A stretch of 64,000 nt of DNA from Intrasporangium calvum DSM 43043 (GCF_000184685.1 NC_014830.1:2728001-2792000); one strand, 5' to 3'. Counted from the first letter of the stretch, positions 41,630-52,478 are shown. The notes: generated by a model from the letters alone, not told the origin. Program-made: numbers and translations.

Positions 41630-42667
41630 TCAGCGCTGCGTCGTGTCGGTGACCTCGCCGACGAGCTCCTCGAGCACGTCCTCGAGGAACACGACGCCGG
41701 TCACCCCACCCTCGCCGTCGATGACCCGCGCGAGATGCGAGCCCGTCACCTGCATCGTGTTGAGGACGTCCTCCACCTCGTCCTCCTCCCGGACGGTCGC
41801 GAGACGGCGCAGGCGCTTGGGGGGGATCGGCAGCTCGTGGCGCTCGTCGTCGGCGTAGAGCACATCCTTGAGGTGCAGGTAGCCGGCGAGGTCACCGGCG
41901 GCATCGACGATCGGGTATCGCGAGAAGCCTTGCCGAGCGACGAGGTGCTCGATCTCCGCCGGGGTCACCCCGAGCCGCACCGTCGTCAACGCGTCGAGGC
42001 CGACGGCGACGTCGCGCGCGAGCTTGTCGGAGAACTCCAGCGTCTTGGCGACGAGCCCGTGCCGCTCCTTGGCGATGAGGCCCTCACGATGCGACTCGCC
42101 GACGATGTGGGCCACCTCCTCCGCAGTGAAGGCAGATGCGATCTCGTCCTTCGGCTCGACCCCGAAGAGCCGGACCAGGGCCTTGGCCAACGTCTCCATG
42201 GCAAAGACCACCGGACGAAGGGTGCGCGTCAGGACGTAGAGCGCCGGAACGAGCACGACGGCAGCGCGCTCGGGGCCGGCGATGGCGAGGTTCTTCGGGA
42301 TCATCTCGCCGACGACGACGTGGAGGTAGGACACGATGAGCAGCGCCACCGCGAGCGCGACGCCCCCGGCCCAGGCCTCGGACAGGCCCCACCCCGCGAA
42401 GACCGGCGCGAACAGGTGATGCAGGGCCGCCTCGGCGAGCGCCCCGAGCCCGACCGAGCACACGGTGATGCCGAGCTGGGCGGTGGCGAGCATCGAGCCG
42501 AGGCGCTCCAGCGCCTCGAGGCTGGTCGCCGCGCGTTTGTTGCCGGCGTCGGCGAGGGGCTCGAGGCTCGAACGGCGAACCGCCATCGCCGCGAACTCCG
42601 CGCCGACGAAGAAGGCGTTGCCCAGGAGCAGCAGGACGGAGACGAGATAGACCCAGACGTCACCCAT
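41630..42667 (-). CDS. CNNM/CorC-type membrane protein with CBS pair, second gene
   Basis: 345 residues: an N-terminal DUF21/CNNM transmembrane domain (about residues 1-175, three to four helices, with GEMIPKNLAIAGPERAA), a short acidic helix, then two CBS motifs (about 205-330; VARQGFSRYPIVDAAGDLAGYLHLKDV and VIDGEGGVTGVVFLEDVLEELVGEV). Such proteins are linked to Mg2+ or Co2+ efflux or homeostasis. There is no C-terminal CorC_HlyC domain, unlike its upstream partner. Its start overlaps the partner's stop by eight bases. Confidence 0.9.
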   Translation of the reverse strand: MGDVWVYLVSVLLLLGNAFFVGAEFAAMAVRRSSLEPLADAGNKRAATSLEALERLGSMLATAQLGITVCSVGLGALAEAALHHLFAPVFAGWGLSEAWAGGVALAVALLIVSYLHVVVGEMIPKNLAIAGPERAAVVLVPALYVLTRTLRPVVFAMETLAKALVRLFGVEPKDEIASAFTAEEVAHIVGESHREGLIAKERHGLVAKTLEFSDKLARDVAVGLDALTTVRLGVTPAEIEHLVARQGFSRYPIVDAAGDLAGYLHLKDVLYADDERHELPIPPKRLRRLATVREEDEVEDVLNTMQVTGSHLARVIDGEGGVTGVVFLEDVLEELVGEVTDTTQR

Positions 42668-44015
42668 GGCGGGCCTGCCCGTCGGGTCCGGGCTCGGGCC
42701 GCGCCATCGCTTCCCGGGACTGGGGGTCGGGCACGAAACGGAGGCGATCGACCCGCCGCCGAGCCATCCCCGTCACCTGGATGCGCCAACCCTCGACCTC
42801 GACCACGTCCCCCACCACGGGCACCCGGCCCAGCCTCGTCATGACGTACCCGCCCAGGGTCTCGTAGGCCGTGCTGTCCGGCACCGGCACCTCGAAGGCG
42901 TCGCGCACCTCGTCCGGACGCCAGAGCCCGGGCACGGTCCAGGACCCGTCGCTCAGCTCCCGTCCGCCCTGCCGACGTCGGTCGTGCTCGTCCGAGACCT
43001 CGCCGACGATCTCCTCGACGACGTCCTCCAGCGTGACCACGCCGGACGTGCCGCCGTACTCGTCGATGACGACGGCCATCTGGAAGCCGCCCTGGCGCAG
43101 CTGACGCAGCAAGGGCTCGAGCTGGATCGTCTCGGGCACGACCAGGCGGTCCGACATGAGGGCGGACACCGGGACGTCCTTGCGCCGGTCGTGCGGCACC
43201 GCCATCGCACGTTTGACGTGGACCACGCCCTGCACGTCGTCCCAGTCGGTGCCCAGCACCGGGAACCGGGAGTGGCCCGTGCGCCGCGACAGCCGCAACA
43301 CCTCGTCCGCGCTCTCGTCGCGGTGGATGCCCGCGCACCTCACGCGGGGCGTCATGACGTCGTCGGCGGTGCGCTCACCGAAGCCGAGCGTCCGCGTCAG
43401 CAGGCGGGCCGTCGTGACCTCGAGGGTGCCGGCCTCGGCCGAGCGCTGGACGAGGCTCGCGAGCTCCTGTGGGGTTCGAGCGCCCGAGAGCTCCTCCTGT
43501 GGCTCGATGCCGACGAGGCGGAGGAAGGCGTTGGCAGACCCGTTGAGGACGAGGATGAGCGGCTTGGCGAACGTCGCGAAGACCCGCACGGGCAGGGCGA
43601 CGAGCTTGGCGGTCGCCAGAGGGGCGGAGATGCCGAGGAACTGAGGCAGCAGCTCCCCGAAGACCATGGACACCGCCGTGGCGAGCACGAGCGCGACGCC
43701 GCTGGAGATCGCCTCCACCGCCGCGGGCGACCACGAGAGCGCGCCGAGCGGTCCCGCGAGCAGCCGCCCGATCGACGGCTGGGCGAGGTAGCCGACGACC
43801 AGCGTCGTCAGGGTGATGCCGACCTGGGCCGCGGACAGCTGGGTGGACAGCTGCCGGAGGGACTGCAGGACCACTCGTGAGCGGCCGTCGCCGGCATCGA
43901 TGGCCCGCTGGACCGTGGGTCGGTCGAGCGCCACGAGGGAGAACTCGGCGGCGACGAACACCGCGGTGCCGGCAGTCAGGAGAACGGCTGCGGCCAGCAG
44001 CAGCCACTCAGTCAC
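42660..44015 (-). CDS. CNNM/CorC-type membrane protein with CBS pair and CorC_HlyC domain
   Basis: 451 residues with a DUF21/CNNM membrane domain (about 1-190, [19 protein letters not shown]), two CBS motifs (about 205-335, ending [20 protein letters not shown]) and a C-terminal CorC_HlyC fold ([21 protein letters not shown] through [11 protein letters not shown]). I chose GTG 44015, preceded by GGAGG; a frame from ATG 44057 lacks one. It forms a two-gene unit with the shorter paralogue. Divalent-cation transport or homeostasis is the family role. Divergent from the ABC genes. Confidence 0.9.
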   Translation of the reverse strand: MTEWLLLAAAVLLTAGTAVFVAAEFSLVALDRPTVQRAIDAGDGRSRVVLQSLRQLSTQLSAAQVGITLTTLVVGYLAQPSIGRLLAGPLGALSWSPAAVEAISSGVALVLATAVSMVFGELLPQFLGISAPLATAKLVALPVRVFATFAKPLILVLNGSANAFLRLVGIEPQEELSGARTPQELASLVQRSAEAGTLEVTTARLLTRTLGFGERTADDVMTPRVRCAGIHRDESADEVLRLSRRTGHSRFPVLGTDWDDVQGVVHVKRAMAVPHDRRKDVPVSALMSDRLVVPETIQLEPLLRQLRQGGFQMAVVIDEYGGTSGVVTLEDVVEEIVGEVSDEHDRRRQGGRELSDGSWTVPGLWRPDEVRDAFEVPVPDSTAYETLGGYVMTRLGRVPVVGDVVEVEGWRIQVTGMARRRVDRLRFVPDPQSREAMARPEPGPDGQARHG

Positions 44016-44148
44016 CGCACCCTCCGATCCGCCCGCGCCTGACCTTGTCCGCGCCAACTATATGGACGTCGGAGGCAGCTCGGGCGGTGTGGTTGAGTTG
44101 GTGCCCACACCACGAGTCCGCCCTTCGGGGGCCTTGAAGGAGGCGTCA

Positions 44149-45201
44149 GTGACAGCCGCATCGGCCGGGACACCCGCAATTCCCGCCACGGGCGGGCCCC
44201 CGCCGTCAGTCGACCCGGTGCGCGGTCGCATCGAGGTGCGTCGGCTGACCAAGCGGTTCGGCCGCCTCACCGCGGTCGACCACCTCGACCTCGACGTCGT
44301 TCCCGGACGGATCACCGGCTTCCTCGGGCCCAACGGCGCGGGCAAGACGACGACCCTGCGGATGCTCCTCGGCCTGATCCGCCCCAGCGCGGGGACCGCG
44401 ACCATCGAGGGACGTCGCTACCACGACATCGCCAACCCGCTGACCGTCGTCGGCTCGGCTCTCGAGGCCACCAACTTCCATCCCGGCCGCAGCGGCCGCA
44501 ACCACCTCCGCGTCCTCGCGGACGCCGCCGGGATCCCAGGCCGCCGAGTGGACGAGATGCTCGAGCTCGTCGGCATCCCCGCTGCCGCGAGCAAGCGGGC
44601 GGGTGGCTACTCCATGGGAATGCGGCAGCGGCTCGGACTCGCAGGGGCCCTGCTCGGTGACCCTCGCGTCATCATCCTCGACGAGCCCGCCAACGGCCTC
44701 GACCCCGACGGGATCCGCTGGCTGCGGGGCTTCCTGCGACACCTGTCCTCCGAGGGGCGCACCCTGCTCATCTCGAGCCACCTCCTGTCAGAGGTCGAGC
44801 AGACCGTCGATGACGTCGTCATCATCGCCAATGGCAAACGCGTCGCCCAGGGCACCGTCGACGAGCTCCGCGGAGATCCGACGGCCTTCGTCCGCACCTC
44901 CGACCCCGACCGGCTGGCGAGCACCCTCGCCGGGCGGGGGCTGAGCGTCGCGCGCCGTGACGGCGGTCTGCATGTGACGACCAGCGACCTGTCGATGGTC
45001 GGCGACATCGCCCATGCCGCCGACATCGCGATCCACGAGCTGCGCGCGGAGAAGACCCATCTCGAGGAGCTGTACTTCACGCTCACCGACCAGGACCAGT
45101 ACCGGAACCGCAACCTGGGGAGAACCGACGAGCGGCCCCCCGGCCAGCTGCCCCCGCCCAGTGGGTCCCCGGTCGAGCCCACCTCGGAGGACCGGCCATG
45201 A
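44149..45201 (+). CDS. ABC transporter ATP-binding protein
   Basis: 350 residues. A Pro/Ala-rich N-terminus of about 25 residues precedes the nucleotide-binding domain: Walker A GPNGAGKTT, signature YSMGMRQRLGLAGAL, Walker B VIILDEPANGLDP and a switch His in LLISSHLLSEVEQ. The C-terminal part (VRTSDPDRLASTLAGRG onward) is the extension typical of antibiotic or lantibiotic exporter ATPases. GTG 44149 follows AAGGAGG. Stop and permease start overlap by 4 bp. Export of a peptide, drug or lipid is likely; the substrate is unknown. Confidence 0.92.
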   Translation: MTAASAGTPAIPATGGPPPSVDPVRGRIEVRRLTKRFGRLTAVDHLDLDVVPGRITGFLGPNGAGKTTTLRMLLGLIRPSAGTATIEGRRYHDIANPLTVVGSALEATNFHPGRSGRNHLRVLADAAGIPGRRVDEMLELVGIPAAASKRAGGYSMGMRQRLGLAGALLGDPRVIILDEPANGLDPDGIRWLRGFLRHLSSEGRTLLISSHLLSEVEQTVDDVVIIANGKRVAQGTVDELRGDPTAFVRTSDPDRLASTLAGRGLSVARRDGGLHVTTSDLSMVGDIAHAADIAIHELRAEKTHLEELYFTLTDQDQYRNRNLGRTDERPPGQLPPPSGSPVEPTSEDRP

Positions 45202-46001
45202 GCAAGGCGATCAAGGCGGAGTTCCGCAAGTTCTTCACCACTCGTCTCTGGTGGGGCATGCTCATCGCGATCGTCGCCGCAGGTGCAGCGCTCGCGGCCC
45301 TCTTCGCACTCCTGTTCACCAGCGGCACGGTCATGGGCGAGGGCCGGCCAGGCCTCCCGACGACCGATGCCGAGCTCGCCCGGACGACCTTCACGAGCGG
45401 AATCGCGGTCGGCTACCTGCTCACGCTCGCCATCGGGGTGATGACCGTCGGCGCGGAGTACCGCCACAAGACGATCACCGCGACCTTCCTCGCCGAGCCC
45501 AAGCGCAGCGTCGTCATGGCTGCCAAGACGATCCTGCTGCTCGTGGTGGGGGCCATGTACGGGTTCGCCTCCCTCGTCGCGTCGGTGGCCACCGGCGCGA
45601 CGATCCTCTCGTCGCGTGGGCACGAGCCCTTCGCAGACGCCACCATCTGGCGCACGCTCGCGCTGTCGTTGCTCGTCCTCGGGCTCTGGTCCCTCATCGG
45701 CCTCGGCGTCGGCATCCTCATCCCGAACCAGGTCGCCGCCCTGCTCATCGCCGTCGGCGTCGCCTGGATCGTCGAGCCGATCATCGGTGCCGTCCTCCCG
45801 CTGAGCGACGTCGGCGCCGCCATCGCGCCCTACCTGCCGTCCCAGGCGACCAACGCCACGCTGGACGTCCAGAACGTCGGGTTCGGCGGTCCGGTCGCCA
45901 ACCAGCTCACCTGGTGGGGCGGCGCCCTGGTGCTGACCGGGTACGCCGTCGTGATGGCCCTGATCGGCACCGTCCGGACGGTCCGGTCCGACATCTCCTG
46001 A
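45198..46001 (+). CDS. ABC-2 type exporter permease
   Basis: 267 residues with six predicted helices (first at about residues 19-42) and the ABC-2 layout in which an amphipathic segment, [19 protein letters not shown], precedes helix 3. It overlaps the ATPase gene by 4 bp (ATGA) and would form a homodimeric exporter with it. There are no further genes of known type in the unit, and a 172-bp gap separates it from kgd. Confidence 0.9.
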   Translation: MSKAIKAEFRKFFTTRLWWGMLIAIVAAGAALAALFALLFTSGTVMGEGRPGLPTTDAELARTTFTSGIAVGYLLTLAIGVMTVGAEYRHKTITATFLAEPKRSVVMAAKTILLLVVGAMYGFASLVASVATGATILSSRGHEPFADATIWRTLALSLLVLGLWSLIGLGVGILIPNQVAALLIAVGVAWIVEPIIGAVLPLSDVGAAIAPYLPSQATNATLDVQNVGFGGPVANQLTWWGGALVLTGYAVVMALIGTVRTVRSDIS

Positions 46002-46173
46002 GCCGACGGCGCACGGGCGGGCCGGTCGCCCCCTGGCTCCACCCCTGCTCCAGGCGCGGCTCCATCACCGCTTTCGCCATTCAGACGTCAGTCGGGGTGG
46101 ACGAGGGTGGAGGGCTACGCTGACCCTGTACTTCGCATTGACGCACCCCCGGCGACGAAAGAGGCGCAACGCC

Positions 46174-49100
46174 GTGTCTGATCAGTCCACGTCCGGTGAC
46201 CCGATGGCATCCTTCGGACCGAACGAATGGCTCGTAGACGAGCTGTACCAGCAGTATCTGACTGACAAGAACTCGGTGGACCGTGCCTGGTGGGAGTTCT
46301 TCGAGGGCTACACCCCGCATGACGCGGACACCCGTCGGGAGCTGGCCGGCGGCAACGGTGCACCTGCCGGACCAGCCGTGAAGGCGCCACCCCCTTCGAC
46401 CGCCACCGCCCCGTCGGCCCCGGCCACGGCGGCCGCGAAGACCCGGCCTGCGCCGGCAGCCACGGCCGGGGTGCCTGCCAAGGTCGCCGCGCCGGCGACC
46501 GCCGCTGCACCCCAGCCCGAGACCCCGGCCGCGGCGACGAGAGCACCGGCTGCCACCCCCGACGCCCCGACCGCTGCCGCTGACGGCGCGGCGCCGAAGC
46601 CCCGGGACATCCCTGCCGTCAAGGGGACCGGTCCGGTGAACGAGGACGTCCTCGTGCCCCTACGTGGGGCGCCCGCGCGCGTGGTCACGAACATGGAGTC
46701 GTCGCTCGAGGTCCCCACCGCGACGAGCGTCCGCGCGGTTCCGGCCAAGCTGCTCATCGACAACCGCGTCGTCATCAACAACCACCTCGCTCGCTCGCGC
46801 GGCGGCAAGGTCAGCTTCACCCACATCATCGGCTATGCGATGGTCAAGGCCCTCGGCGTCATGCCTGAGATGAACTACGGCTACGCAGAGACGAACGGCA
46901 AGCCCGCCGTGCTCCAGCCGGCCCACGTCAACTTCGGCCTCGCGATCGACCTGCAGAAGCCGGACGGGTCCCGCACCCTCGTCGTGCCGTCGATCAAGTC
47001 GGCTGAGGAGATGGACTTCGTCCACTTCTGGACGGCCTACGAGGACATGGTCAAGAAGGCCCGCAACAACAAGCTCACGGTCGAGGACTTCCAGGGCACG
47101 ACGATCTCGCTCACGAACCCCGGCGGCATCGGCACCGTCCACTCGGTGCCCCGCCTGATGAAGGGGCAGGGCACGATCATCGGAGTCGGCGCGCTCGACT
47201 ACCCGGCCGAGTGGCAGGGCGCGAGCACGGAGACGCTGAACCGCAACGCGGTGAGCAAGATCCTCACCCTGACCTCGACGTACGACCACCGGATCATCCA
47301 GGGCGCCGTCAGTGGAGACTTCCTCCGAGTCATCCACGAGCTGCTGCTCGGCGGGAACCGCTTCTACGACGAGATCTTCGAGTCGCTGCGCATCCCGTAC
47401 GAGCCGGTCCGCTGGATCCAGGACATCGACTCGTCGCACGACGACGACATCAACAAGGTCGCCCGGGTCCAGGAGCTGATCCACGCCTACCGGGTCCGCG
47501 GACACCTGATGGCTGACACGGACCCACTCGAGTACAAGCAGCGCCGGCACCACGACCTCGACGTGACCACCCACGGCCTGACGCTGTGGGACCTCGACCG
47601 GACGTTCGCGACCGGCGGCTTCGGTGGCGCGCCGTTCCTCAAGCTGCGCAAGATCCTCGGCATCCTGCGTGACTCGTACTGCCGCACCGTCGGCATCGAG
47701 TACATGCACATCCAGGACCCGGACCAGCGCAAGTGGATCCAGGACAAGATGGAGGTCCCGTACAAGAAGATCTCGCGCGAGGAGCAGCTGCGGATCATGC
47801 GGCGGCTCAACGCCGCGGAGGCCTTCGAGACGTTCCTCCAGACGAAGTTCGTCGGTCAGAAGCGCTTCTCGCTCGAGGGCGGCGAGTCAGTCATCGCCCT
47901 GCTCGACCGCATCCTCTGGCGGGCGGCCGGCGACGACCTCGACGAGGTTTGCATCGGCATGCCGCACCGCGGCCGCCTCAACGTGCTCGCGAACATCGCC
48001 GGCAAGTCGTACGGGCAGATCTTCCGTGAGTTCGAGGGCAAGCAGGATCCGCAGTCGGTCCAGGGCTCCGGCGACGTGAAGTACCACCTCGGGACGGAGG
48101 GCGAGTTCCACGCCGAGGACGGCAAGAGCACCAAGGTCTACCTCGCCGCGAACCCGTCCCACCTCGAGGCCGTCAACCCGGTGCTGGAAGGGATCGTCCG
48201 GGCCAAGCAGGACCGGCTCAACCTCGCCGGGGAGTCCTTCACCGTCCTGCCCGTCCTCCTCCACGGAGACGCGGCCTTCGCCGGTCAGGGGGTCGTCGCC
48301 GAGACGCTCAACCTCTCCCAGCTGCGGGGTTACCGCACGGGCGGGACGATCCACGTCGTCATCAACAACCAGGTGGGCTTCACCACCTCCCCGAGCTCTT
48401 CCCGGTCATCGGTGTACTCCACCGACGTGGCGCGGATGATCCAGGCGCCGATCTTCCACGTCAACGGCGACGACCCCGAGGCCTGCGTGCGGGTCGCCGA
48501 GCTCGCCTACGAGTTCCGGCAGGAGTTCAACAAGGACGTCGTCGTCGACATGGTGTGCTACCGCCGACGCGGCCACAACGAGGGCGACGACCCGTCCATG
48601 ACGCAGCCGTTGATGTACAACCTCATCGAGGCCAAGCGGTCGGTCCGCAAGCTCTACACCGAGTCGCTCATCGGCCGCGGCGACATCAGCGTGGAGGACG
48701 CCGAGGCGGCGCTGCGGGACTACCAGCAGCAGCTCGAGCGGGTCTTCATCGAGACCCGTGAAGCGGCCAAGGAGCTGGCCTCCCACGCGTCGAGGCAGGC
48801 GGACCCCGACACCGAGGTCCCGGACAACGCAGGCCTCGAGAAGCCGACGGCGCAGGTTCTCGATGACCGGGCACCGCACCGCTCCTCGAGCAAGACCGGT
48901 GTGCCCGCCGAGACGATCGTCCAGATCGGCGAGGCGTTCGGCAGGCCCCCGGCCGGCTTCACGGTGCACCCGAAGCTCAAGCAGCTCATGGACCGGCGCG
49001 TCCAGATGGTCCACGAGGGCGGTGTCGACTGGCCCATGGCGGAGCTGCTGGCCTTCGGCACGCTGCTCAAGGAGGGAACGCCGATCCGGCTCGCCGGCCA

Positions 49101-50061
49101 GGACAGCCGGCGGGGCACGTTCGTCCAGCGGCACGCCGTGCTCATCGACAAGACCACCGCGGAAGAGTGGACTCCGCTCCTCTATCTCGGCGAGGGGCAG
49201 GCCCGCTTCTGGGTCTACGACTCCCTCCTGTCCGAGTACGCCGCGATGGGCTTCGAGTACGGCTACTCGGTCGAGCGGCCGGATGCGCTCGTGCTGTGGG
49301 AAGCCCAGTTCGGTGACTTCGCCAACGGGGCCCAGACCATCGTCGACGAGTTCATCAGCAGCTCGGAGCAGAAGTGGGGCCAGCGCAGCTCTGTCGTCCT
49401 GCTCCTCCCGCACGGCTACGAGGGACAGGGCCCCGACCACAGCTCAGCGCGGATCGAGCGTTACCTCCAGCTCTGCGCCGAGAACAACATGACGGTCGCC
49501 TATCCCTCCACAGCCGCCAGCTACTTCCACCTCCTGAGGCGCCAGGCCTACGCCCGGCCACGCACGCCACTCGTCGTGTTCACCCCCAAGTCGATGCTGC
49601 GGAGCAAGGCGGCAGCCAGTGACGTCGAGGCCTTCACGCAAGGTGGTTTCCAGCCGGTCCTCGCCGACCACGACGGCGTCGCCGAGAACGTCGACCGGGT
49701 CCTCTTCGCCTCCGGCAAGGTCGTCCACGAGCTGGATGCCGAGCGGGCGAAGCGGGAGGACACTGCGACGGCCATCATCCGCGTGGAGCAGCTCTACCCG
49801 ATCCCGGTCGAGGAGATCCGCGAGGTTGCGGCCCGCTACCCCGGTGCCGAGCTGATGTGGGTCCAGGACGAGCCGCGCAACCAGGGCGCCTGGCCCCTGA
49901 TGGCCCAGTGGCTCCACGAGGACCTCGCCAGGGTCGGCGAGACGCGACCGTGGCGAGTCGTGGCCCGCAAGGCCTCCGCCTCACCGGCGACGGGCTCGAC
50001 GAAGAAGCATGCAGCCGAGCAGGCCGAGCTCATGGACCAGGCGTTCATCCGCTCTCGCTGA
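46174..50061 (+). CDS. kgd: Multifunctional 2-oxoglutarate decarboxylase/dehydrogenase (Kgd)
   Basis: 1295 residues with actinobacterial Kgd architecture. An N-terminal helix ([19 protein letters not shown]) leads into an Ala/Pro-rich linker (~60-170). An E2-type acyltransferase domain follows ([16 protein letters not shown] to [16 protein letters not shown]), and then a thiamine-diphosphate E1 domain with [26 protein letters not shown] and a transketolase-like C-terminal half. It feeds 2-oxoglutarate into the TCA cycle as E1/E2 of the dehydrogenase complex and is typically inhibited by unphosphorylated GarA. I chose GTG 46174 with AGAGG upstream; ATG 46138 would add a basic 12-residue leader. 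Confidence 0.95.
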   Translation: MSDQSTSGDPMASFGPNEWLVDELYQQYLTDKNSVDRAWWEFFEGYTPHDADTRRELAGGNGAPAGPAVKAPPPSTATAPSAPATAAAKTRPAPAATAGVPAKVAAPATAAAPQPETPAAATRAPAATPDAPTAAADGAAPKPRDIPAVKGTGPVNEDVLVPLRGAPARVVTNMESSLEVPTATSVRAVPAKLLIDNRVVINNHLARSRGGKVSFTHIIGYAMVKALGVMPEMNYGYAETNGKPAVLQPAHVNFGLAIDLQKPDGSRTLVVPSIKSAEEMDFVHFWTAYEDMVKKARNNKLTVEDFQGTTISLTNPGGIGTVHSVPRLMKGQGTIIGVGALDYPAEWQGASTETLNRNAVSKILTLTSTYDHRIIQGAVSGDFLRVIHELLLGGNRFYDEIFESLRIPYEPVRWIQDIDSSHDDDINKVARVQELIHAYRVRGHLMADTDPLEYKQRRHHDLDVTTHGLTLWDLDRTFATGGFGGAPFLKLRKILGILRDSYCRTVGIEYMHIQDPDQRKWIQDKMEVPYKKISREEQLRIMRRLNAAEAFETFLQTKFVGQKRFSLEGGESVIALLDRILWRAAGDDLDEVCIGMPHRGRLNVLANIAGKSYGQIFREFEGKQDPQSVQGSGDVKYHLGTEGEFHAEDGKSTKVYLAANPSHLEAVNPVLEGIVRAKQDRLNLAGESFTVLPVLLHGDAAFAGQGVVAETLNLSQLRGYRTGGTIHVVINNQVGFTTSPSSSRSSVYSTDVARMIQAPIFHVNGDDPEACVRVAELAYEFRQEFNKDVVVDMVCYRRRGHNEGDDPSMTQPLMYNLIEAKRSVRKLYTESLIGRGDISVEDAEAALRDYQQQLERVFIETREAAKELASHASRQADPDTEVPDNAGLEKPTAQVLDDRAPHRSSSKTGVPAETIVQIGEAFGRPPAGFTVHPKLKQLMDRRVQMVHEGGVDWPMAELLAFGTLLKEGTPIRLAGQDSRRGTFVQRHAVLIDKTTAEEWTPLLYLGEGQARFWVYDSLLSEYAAMGFEYGYSVERPDALVLWEAQFGDFANGAQTIVDEFISSSEQKWGQRSSVVLLLPHGYEGQGPDHSSARIERYLQLCAENNMTVAYPSTAASYFHLLRRQAYARPRTPLVVFTPKSMLRSKAAASDVEAFTQGGFQPVLADHDGVAENVDRVLFASGKVVHELDAERAKREDTATAIIRVEQLYPIPVEEIREVAARYPGAELMWVQDEPRNQGAWPLMAQWLHEDLARVGETRPWRVVARKASASPATGSTKKHAAEQAELMDQAFIRSR

Positions 50062-50089
50062 CCGCACTGTCACACGAACGCTCCGCCGA

Positions 50090-50129
50090 CGCCAGGCACT
50101 CACCCCCACCAACGGGTGGGTGCCTGGCG
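50090..50129 (+). terminator. Terminator after kgd
   Basis: 16-base arms (50090-50105 and 50114-50129) pair fully with one wobble, loop CCACCAAC, 28 bp past the kgd stop. Confidence 0.75.
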
Positions 50130-50178
50130 GCCGCCGAGCCTCCATCGCCGCACCCGAGCCACGCGATAACCTCCGAGG

Positions 50179-50352
50179 GTGTATTTCACCGACCGCGGAA
50201 TCGAGGAGCTCGCCAGCCGGCGCGGCGAGGAACAGGTCAGTCTCGCGTGGCTCGCCGACCAGCTGAGGACCTTCGTCGATCTGAACCCGGAGTTCGAGGT
50301 CCCCATCGACCGCCTGGCGACCTGGCTGGCCCGACTCGACGACGAGGACTGA
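50179..50352 (+). CDS. DUF6104 family small protein
   Basis: 57 residues: starts VYFTDRGIEELASRRGEE, continues SLAWLADQLRTFVDLNPEFE and ends TWLARLDDED. It matches what I recall of DUF6104, a short acidic actinobacterial family of unknown function that follows kgd in many genomes. It starts at GTG 50179 with GAGG close upstream. It ends four bases before the next gene's GTG, so the two are probably co-transcribed. Confidence 0.85.
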   Translation: MYFTDRGIEELASRRGEEQVSLAWLADQLRTFVDLNPEFEVPIDRLATWLARLDDED

Positions 50353-50356
50353 CGAC

Positions 50357-51184
50357 GTGACCGACTCCGCCAACAGCCAGGACCGGCCCACCTTCGGCGT
50401 GGGACCTGCCTACCCCTCCGCCCACACGCAGTTCGACAACGGCGGCGCCGACCGCACCCCGCCGCCGCCGGCCGACCCGCCGGTCCTCGCGGAAGAGCAG
50501 CCCGCGTCTGCAGACGAGTCCACCAGCGTGGGTGAGCCCCCGACCCACGAGCCCTACTTCGCCCCGACCCCCGCGTTCACGGTGGCGGACGGTGTTCGCG
50601 ACGTCGGGATGGTGTTCGTCGGCGCCTCGACGACCGCGGGCTACGGGGATCCCAAGGGTCTCGGCTGGGTCGGCCGCGTGGTCGCCCGCACGCAGCACCC
50701 CGACATCGACCTGACCTCTTACAACCTCGGCGTCCGAGGCAGCACGTCGGGGGACGTCGTCACCCGGTGGGCAGCCGAGGCGCAGCCGCGCTGGAAGGGC
50801 CGCTCCGAGCGCCGCCTCGTGCTCTCCTTCGGCACGGCCGACATCCTCACCGGCATGACGATGGCGAGATCGCGGCTCAACCTGGCCAACGTCATCGACG
50901 AGGCGACCAACGCCGGCATCGGGGTCTTCGTCGTCGGCCTGACCCCGTCGCTCGACGGTGAGCTCAACCGGCGCATCGAGGCTCTCGCCGAGGCGCAGGC
51001 GGATGTGTGCTCCCGACGCGGGGTCACCTACGTCGACTGTTTCCGGCCCTTGGCGAGCCATGACCAGTGGATGGCTGACCTCGCGGCGAGCCCTGACCGG
51101 GCGCACCCGGGTCAGGCCGGCTACGGCCTCATCGCCTGGCTGGTCCTGCACAATGGCTGGAACGACTGGCTCTCGCTGCGCTGA
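50357..51184 (+). CDS. SGNH/GDSL-type hydrolase
   Basis: 275 residues. About 75 Pro/Ala/Glu-rich residues precede an SGNH fold: block I is VFVGASTTAGYGDPKGLGW (nucleophile Ser in GAST), block II Gly in YNLGVRGSTSGD, block III is LSFGTADILTG with Thr-Ala-Asp where the usual Asn lies, and the C-terminal Asp/His pair is in SPDRAHPGQAGY. The block III Asn replacement is unusual. No signal peptide is seen, so it is probably cytoplasmic. An esterase or acyl-hydrolase activity is inferred only from the fold. Confidence 0.85.
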   Translation: MTDSANSQDRPTFGVGPAYPSAHTQFDNGGADRTPPPPADPPVLAEEQPASADESTSVGEPPTHEPYFAPTPAFTVADGVRDVGMVFVGASTTAGYGDPKGLGWVGRVVARTQHPDIDLTSYNLGVRGSTSGDVVTRWAAEAQPRWKGRSERRLVLSFGTADILTGMTMARSRLNLANVIDEATNAGIGVFVVGLTPSLDGELNRRIEALAEAQADVCSRRGVTYVDCFRPLASHDQWMADLAASPDRAHPGQAGYGLIAWLVLHNGWNDWLSLR

Positions 51185-51322
51185 TCGAGGAGCGACCGGC
51201 GGATCGGCGGATCGGCGGCCCTGATAGGGCCGGAGCTCTGTGGCCTTCATCACAGGGCTCCCCGGGCCGGCCCACGGTCCCCCGTCCCTGGGGCTCACCT
51301 CTGTGGGCCCGTCATGGGCCCA

Positions 51323-51757
51323 TCACCGACCGGACGGGAAGGTGCCCTGGAGACGTGCGGGAGTCGCGATGGCCGCCACCACGCCGGCGATCGCCAGGAC
51401 GCCCAGTCCGGCCGCGAGGAGGACCTGATCCGACTCGAACAGGGACCAGGCGACCGGTAGGAGCAGCAGGTTCCACACGAGGGTGGGCGTGCGCGCCCAG
51501 CTCTGGCGCCGCCCCCAGGCACGGGCCAGGACCAGCAGGGCGATTCCGAAGATGAGGATGAGAGCCCCGGACGTCGCAGCCGTCGTCAGGGAGTTCGCAG
51601 CGCCGACGGCCATCTCGTACCCGTAGAAGCCAGCGAGGACGAGCAGGATGGTCCCCTCGAGGAGCGTCAGGAGGGCCGCGACGACGGGTGCCCACGCACG
51701 CCCGGGTGTCGGAACGAGAGGCTCGGCGGGATCGGTTGAAGGCGTCGCATCGGTCAC
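51323..51757 (-). CDS. Small four-helix membrane protein, unknown function
   Basis: 144 residues from GTG 51757, with a Pro/Thr-rich 20-residue start and four hydrophobic helices (about 24-46, 58-80, 92-106 and 110-132). WARTPTLVWNLLLLPVAWSLFES is typical of an uncharacterised actinobacterial membrane family. It is convergent with the SGNH gene and divergent from whiB. The gap 51185-51322 holds only short GC-rich inverted repeats such as GGCCCTGATAGGGCC. Confidence 0.75.
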   Translation of the reverse strand: MTDATPSTDPAEPLVPTPGRAWAPVVAALLTLLEGTILLVLAGFYGYEMAVGAANSLTTAATSGALILIFGIALLVLARAWGRRQSWARTPTLVWNLLLLPVAWSLFESDQVLLAAGLGVLAIAGVVAAIATPARLQGTFPSGR

Positions 51758-52117
51758 CGTTGGAGCCTACTGGCGCCCGGGAGGGCGAAGACCCGGGCCT
51801 TCTACCCGCCAAGTCCACGCGGGGTGGGTATGGATCTGAACGCCAACTGCAGATAGGATCAACTCTTGGTGTGATTAGCCCCCAAAGCCTTGCAGCACCC
51901 ATGGGCTCTCGGCACACTGGTTGATGACCCGAGACGCGTACGGAACCTCTTCGTGCGCGTTTCCGTTGGTCAGGGGGAACGTGATCCCCGGGTCACACCG
52001 GCACGGTCACACCAACACCGACGACCAATGGCTCCGACAACGACGCTGGCGCCCGAGAACCGCACCACCACCAACCCAGCGTGGTGCCGAACGACATGAC
52101 GAAGGAGCACGAGCCAC
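51758..52117 (+). promoter_or_regulatory. Long 5' region of whiB1
   Basis: A 360-bp gap with no gene I can support. It holds a TGTGA half-site at 51870, the palindrome-like GTGATCCCCGGGTCAC at 51981-51996 and two further TCACA-type half-sites near 51994-52010. The mycobacterial whiB1 promoter is bound by the cAMP receptor protein, whose half-site is TGTGA (established knowledge). Spacing here does not match a standard Crp site, so this is only suggestive. AAGGAG lies before the ATG. Confidence 0.35.
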
Positions 52118-52366
52118 ATGGATTGGCGCGACCGCGCTGCCTGTCTGGATGCCGATCCGGAACTGTTCTTCCCCATCGGCAACACTGGTCCGGCCATCCT
52201 GCAGATCGAAGAGGCGAAGGCCGTGTGCCGGACCTGTCCGGTCATCGACACCTGCCTCAAGTGGGCCCTCGAGACCGGGCAGGATGCCGGTGTCTGGGGT
52301 GGCCTCAGTGAGGACGAGCGCCGAGCTCTCAAGCGCCGCAACGCCAGGGCGCGCCGCGCCGGCTGA
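52118..52366 (+). CDS. whiB1: WhiB1-type iron-sulfur transcriptional regulator
   Basis: 82 residues with all WhiB hallmarks: Cys9, Cys37, Cys40 and Cys46 (CRTCPVIDTC) for a [4Fe-4S] cluster, the GVWGG turn (58-62) that contacts sigma factor, and a basic C-terminal DNA-binding tail (RRALKRRNARARR). The start MDWRDRAACLDADPELFFP and overall spacing match WhiB1, a nitric-oxide-sensitive regulator essential in mycobacteria. ATG 52118 has AAGGAG upstream. It has its own strong hairpin terminator. Confidence 0.95.
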   Translation: MDWRDRAACLDADPELFFPIGNTGPAILQIEEAKAVCRTCPVIDTCLKWALETGQDAGVWGGLSEDERRALKRRNARARRAG

Positions 52367-52380
52367 CCCCGAACGTCTCA

Positions 52381-52418
52381 CGCGAGCCCGGTGACCCGTC
52401 GTGGTCACCGGGCTCGCG
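52381..52418 (+). terminator. Perfect 16-bp terminator hairpin after whiB1
   Basis: CGCGAGCCCGGTGACC (52381-52396) pairs exactly with 52403-52418 around a 6-base loop, 14 bp past the whiB1 stop. It also faces the convergent end of pdtaS. Confidence 0.85.
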
Positions 52419-52478
52419 TCTGCCTGACGTCACCCCCCGTCGGCTCCCCGTCCCTCCAACCCGGAGCCGCGCAGGACC

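Noticed and set aside
48406..49440. Minus-strand open frame inside kgd
   Set aside because: It is antisense to the E1 domain, with Leu/Val/Asp-rich low-complexity translation and no ribosome site.
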